From: Chloroflexota bacterium
Lineage (GTDB): Bacteria > Chloroflexota > Anaerolineae > Anaerolineales > Villigracilaceae
Assembly: GCA_016866215.1 (NCBI GenBank)
Contig: VGNE01000012.1
Span: forward strand, 1-64,000
Reading direction: 5' to 3'
DNA length: 64,000 bases
The notes beneath the pieces are model-generated. The model was not told the DNA's origin. It saw only the letters and a program-made list of their open reading frames with translations, and made no database searches. The position numbers were made by a program, and so were the translations under genes. Shown one piece after another: positions 61,291 through 64,000 of the stretch (position 1 is the stretch's first letter; every line of letters starts with the position of its first letter).

Positions 61291-62312
61291 CACAACAACC
61301 TCTGCTGTCCCTCTTCCGTGTAAACAAATCCCAAATGATCATACGCGGACTTGGTGGCGACGCGCCCTTGCGGTGTGCGATCAAGAAAGCCGAGCTGCAA
61401 GAGATACGGCTCGACCACATCCATGATGGTATCCTGTTCTTCGCTGATGGACGCGGCGATGGTGTTCAAGCCGACCGGGCCACCACTGTATTTTTCGATG
61501 ATGGTTTTTAGCACGCGGCGGTCTACATCATCGAGGCCAAGCGTGTCCACTTGCAAGAGATCCAGTGCTTCTTTGGCGACATTTTTCGTGATGACACCAT
61601 CCGCGCGGACTTGGGCAAAATCCCGCACGCGGCGCAACAAGCGCAAAGCAACACGCGGAGTCCCACGGGCACGACTTGCCATTTCTATGATGCCGTCTTT
61701 TTCGGCTTCCACTTTCAACATCCCTGCAGCGCGTGTGACAATTGCCTGCATCGCGTTGAGATCGTAATAATCCAGACGATAGACAGCACCGAAGCGCGCC
61801 CGCAATGGGGCGGTTACAAGCGCAAGCCGGGTTGTGGCGCCGACAATGGTAAAGCGCGGCAATTTCAAGCGAATCGAACGCGCCGAAGGTCCTTTGCCAA
61901 TGACGATATCGAGCGCAAAATCTTCCATGGCGGGATAAAGAACTTCCTCCACGGCCCGGCCCAAACGATGGACTTCGTCAATGAAGAGCACATCGCCCGC
62001 GCGCAAGTTGGTGAGGATGGCGGCCAGGTCGCCTGCGCGTTCGATCACAGGCCCAGCCGTCACTTTGACATTGACGCCCATCTCATTGGCAAGTAGGTGC
62101 GCGAGAGTCGTTTTCCCTAACCCCGGCGGCCCATAAAATAAAACGTGATCCAGCGCTTCGCCGCGTTTGCGCGCCGCCGCAATGAGAATGGATAAATTCT
62201 CCTTGACCTGATCCTGCCCGATCAAGTCTTTCATTCTCTCAGGACGCAAGGCGTTATCTACGCGATCATCGGGTTTGGATTCGGGGTCGAGGGGACGTTG
62301 GATATTACTCAT
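61290..62312 (-). CDS. ruvB: Holliday junction branch migration DNA helicase RuvB
   Basis: [57 protein letters not shown]...[41 protein letters not shown]. Confidence 0.97.
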   Translation of the reverse strand: MSNIQRPLDPESKPDDRVDNALRPERMKDLIGQDQVKENLSILIAAARKRGEALDHVLFYGPPGLGKTTLAHLLANEMGVNVKVTAGPVIERAGDLAAILTNLRAGDVLFIDEVHRLGRAVEEVLYPAMEDFALDIVIGKGPSARSIRLKLPRFTIVGATTRLALVTAPLRARFGAVYRLDYYDLNAMQAIVTRAAGMLKVEAEKDGIIEMASRARGTPRVALRLLRRVRDFAQVRADGVITKNVAKEALDLLQVDTLGLDDVDRRVLKTIIEKYSGGPVGLNTIAASISEEQDTIMDVVEPYLLQLGFLDRTPQGRVATKSAYDHLGFVYTEEGQQRLL

Positions 62313-62378
62313 AGCGGAGATTATAACAATAAACCACCTCCCAATTTTCAATTAAGGAGAGAAGCGCTTCAAAATCAA

Positions 62379-62410
62379 ACATGGATGACCCAACCTTCGG
62401 TCATCCATGT
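62379..62410 (-). terminator. Hairpin after the riboswitch array, possible expression-platform terminator
   Basis: Minus: ACATGGATGACC gaaggttg GGTCATCCATGT followed by TTGATTTTG (weak U tract). Confidence 0.5.
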
Positions 62411-62424
62411 GAAAGGATTTGCTC

Positions 62425-62520
62425 TTCGGCAGTCTGGCGATCATGATCACGAAAAAATAATTTTGTGATTACAGACCCATGACTTTGCGTCATCAGGTTT
62501 CCCTGATTTTGCCTTTCGGC
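62425..62520 (-). ncRNA. GEMM/cyclic-di-nucleotide riboswitch aptamer 3 of 3
   Basis: Minus: CCGAAAGGCAAAATCAGGGAAACCTGATGACGCAAAGTCATGGGTCTGTAATCAC...GATCGCCAGACTGCCG. Confidence 0.8.
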
Positions 62521-62610
62521 AGTCGGTCGGTCCTGACCAGCTAACTTCGCTGGTTTTAGACGCTCTGACTTTGCGCCGTCACGCTTTCGCGTGATTTTGC
62601 TTTTATCGGC
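62515..62610 (-). ncRNA. GEMM riboswitch aptamer 2 of 3
   Basis: Minus: CCGATAAAAGCAAAATCACGCGAAAGCGTGACGGCGCAAAGTCAGAGCGTCTAAAACCAGCGAAGTTAGCTGGTCAGGACCGACCGACTGCCG. Confidence 0.75.
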
Positions 62611-62694
62611 AACCCTGGTAATCCTGGCTCAGTTCAGCGTTAGATTCAGGGCTTTGCGCCACCGGGTTTTCCCGGTTTTGCTCTTTATCGGAGC
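62605..62694 (-). ncRNA. GEMM riboswitch aptamer 1 of 3
   Basis: Minus: CTCCGATAAAGAGCAAAACCGGGAAAACCCGGTGGCGCAAAGCCCTGAATCTAACGCTGAACTGAGCCAGGATTACCAGGGTTGCCG. Confidence 0.75.
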
Positions 62695-62700
62695 ACTATT

Positions 62701-62729
62701 ATTATCGCATTTTTTTCCATTAATTTCAA
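62701..62729 (-). promoter_or_regulatory. Sigma-70-type promoter driving the riboswitch array
   Basis: Minus: TTGAAA (62729-62724), 17-bp spacer, GATAAT (62706-62701) with an upstream TG. Confidence 0.6.
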
Positions 62730-63850
62730 TCACTCACTTGTTCTAAAAATACGATTTCAACCGTCATACCCCAGCGCAAACGGGGATCGGTTTCATCAAC
62801 ACGAATGCGGACGGTGTAAAGAATATCGCCGCCGAGTTGGGTATACGCCTTGCTGATCTCGATCACAGTGCCTTTCAATTGCAAATCTGACAGGGCATCT
62901 GGACGGAGTATCACTTTTTGTCCTTCAACCAGTTTCACAACCTCCAGCTCGGTGATGTCGGTCGTTTCGACCACCCACGCGCTGAAATCCGCGATGCTCA
63001 CAGCGCGGGTTTCCATGCCGGCCTGCTCGCCGGCTTTCACATTTACATCAGCCACCACGCCGGCAAAAGGCGCCACGAGTACATAATTTGAAAGCGCATC
63101 ATATGCCGCATCCAGATTGGTTTTCGCGAATGCAAGTTGATCGGCGTTCGGTCCATCCAAACTTATTTCATATTGATATTTCGCTTCAGATTCTGCGGCA
63201 AGCGCGGCTTCATACGCGGCTCGGACTGTGTCGCGGTCGCGCATATCTTTTTCAAAATCTCGCTTTGCCTGATTCAAATCCTCCTGCGCCTGCTCAAGAG
63301 CATCCTCAGCATTTTTACGTTTGGAATTATCCTTATCGAGATCTTTATATTTATCGAACTCTTTCTGGGCGTCTTCCAGATCCGCCTTGCGATCTTCAAT
63401 CTCAGCCTGGGCATCTTCGATGCGGTCTTCGATTGCGGTGACATTCAAATCTTCCCATTTTTTCTCCGCTTGTGCGCGGACGACTTGCGCCTCCATGTAA
63501 GCCTGCCAGAGTCTGGCGCGCTCTCCGCTCGCATTGCGGATCAGCAGATCATAGGCGTTTTGAGCGAGGACAAGCTGCGCCTCAGCCGCGCCCGCATTTG
63601 CGAGGCGCGCGAGAACATCTCCCTCGCTGACGGTGTCTCCCGCTTTCACCAACACCTGCTCCACCACCCCGCGCACCTGAAAGGACAGGTTTGCAGCGCG
63701 AATGGGTTCAAGCCTACCCTCCGCAATCACTTCATCAGCTGCGACAACCTGCTCGGGCGCAGGGGTTGCCTGCGGAACATTTCCACACGCCGCAAGCAAA
63801 AGCGCGAGGATTGCGATCAATGTAACGAAACTAAAGATATTTTTTTTCAT
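62726..63850 (-). CDS. RND/ABC efflux periplasmic adaptor (HlyD/MFP family) lipoprotein
   Basis: LALLLAACGN lipobox; VRGVVEQVLVKAGDTVSEGDVLARLANAGAAEAQLVLAQNAYDLL; long coiled coil; VLVAPFAGVVADVNVKAGEQAGM. Confidence 0.85.
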   Translation of the reverse strand: MKKNIFSFVTLIAILALLLAACGNVPQATPAPEQVVAADEVIAEGRLEPIRAANLSFQVRGVVEQVLVKAGDTVSEGDVLARLANAGAAEAQLVLAQNAYDLLIRNASGERARLWQAYMEAQVVRAQAEKKWEDLNVTAIEDRIEDAQAEIEDRKADLEDAQKEFDKYKDLDKDNSKRKNAEDALEQAQEDLNQAKRDFEKDMRDRDTVRAAYEAALAAESEAKYQYEISLDGPNADQLAFAKTNLDAAYDALSNYVLVAPFAGVVADVNVKAGEQAGMETRAVSIADFSAWVVETTDITELEVVKLVEGQKVILRPDALSDLQLKGTVIEISKAYTQLGGDILYTVRIRVDETDPRLRWGMTVEIVFLEQVSD

Positions 63851-64000
63851 GGGGAACCTTTTCGATTTACAATTTACGATTGGTGGTCGAGTAGCCCGAA
63901 TGATTTTAGAGGGCATATCGAGACCACGATTTTCGATTGACAATTCACGTTTTACGAATTACGCATTGCTTTTTTAACTGGCGGTTTCGATACGCCCTTT

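Overview
The window looks like a Chloroflexi/Anaerolineae-type bacterial chromosome segment; that assignment is my inference from gene content and style. It is gene-dense, with no complete tRNA or rRNA and no CRISPR array that I can see. Main contents: (i) 1-4.4 kb, a sortase and a redox/sulfur locus (ArsR regulator, DsrE-like protein, ferredoxin, SQR-like flavoprotein, zinc ribbons). (ii) 4.8-12 kb, GAF, STAS, histidine kinase, response regulator and PP2C signalling genes. (iii) 12-23 kb, accessory genes with many gene fragments. (iv) 23.9-47 kb, a long minus-strand cluster resembling anaerobic aromatic degradation (benzoyl-CoA reductase-like four-subunit set, dienoyl-CoA hydratase, BamA/Oah-like hydrolase, PaaX, IorAB, AOR) interleaved with a LeuA/LeuC/LeuD/LeuB-like 2-oxoacid elongation set. 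(v) 47.7-64 kb, mostly housekeeping genes (thpR, rsfS, ndk, pyrimidine phosphorylase, UDG, queA, ruvB). Most notable: two probable selenoproteins hidden by in-frame TGA codons that replace redox cysteines (DsrE-like UGTC at 1916; peroxiredoxin-like UPYC at 58165, minus strand); a triple tandem GEMM (cyclic-dinucleotide) riboswitch array with its own promoter upstream of ruvB; an acyl-CoA ligase fused to an isopropylmalate dehydratase small subunit; and palindromic or simple repeats inserted in frame inside UDG and queA. All calls are by eye, with no database search.
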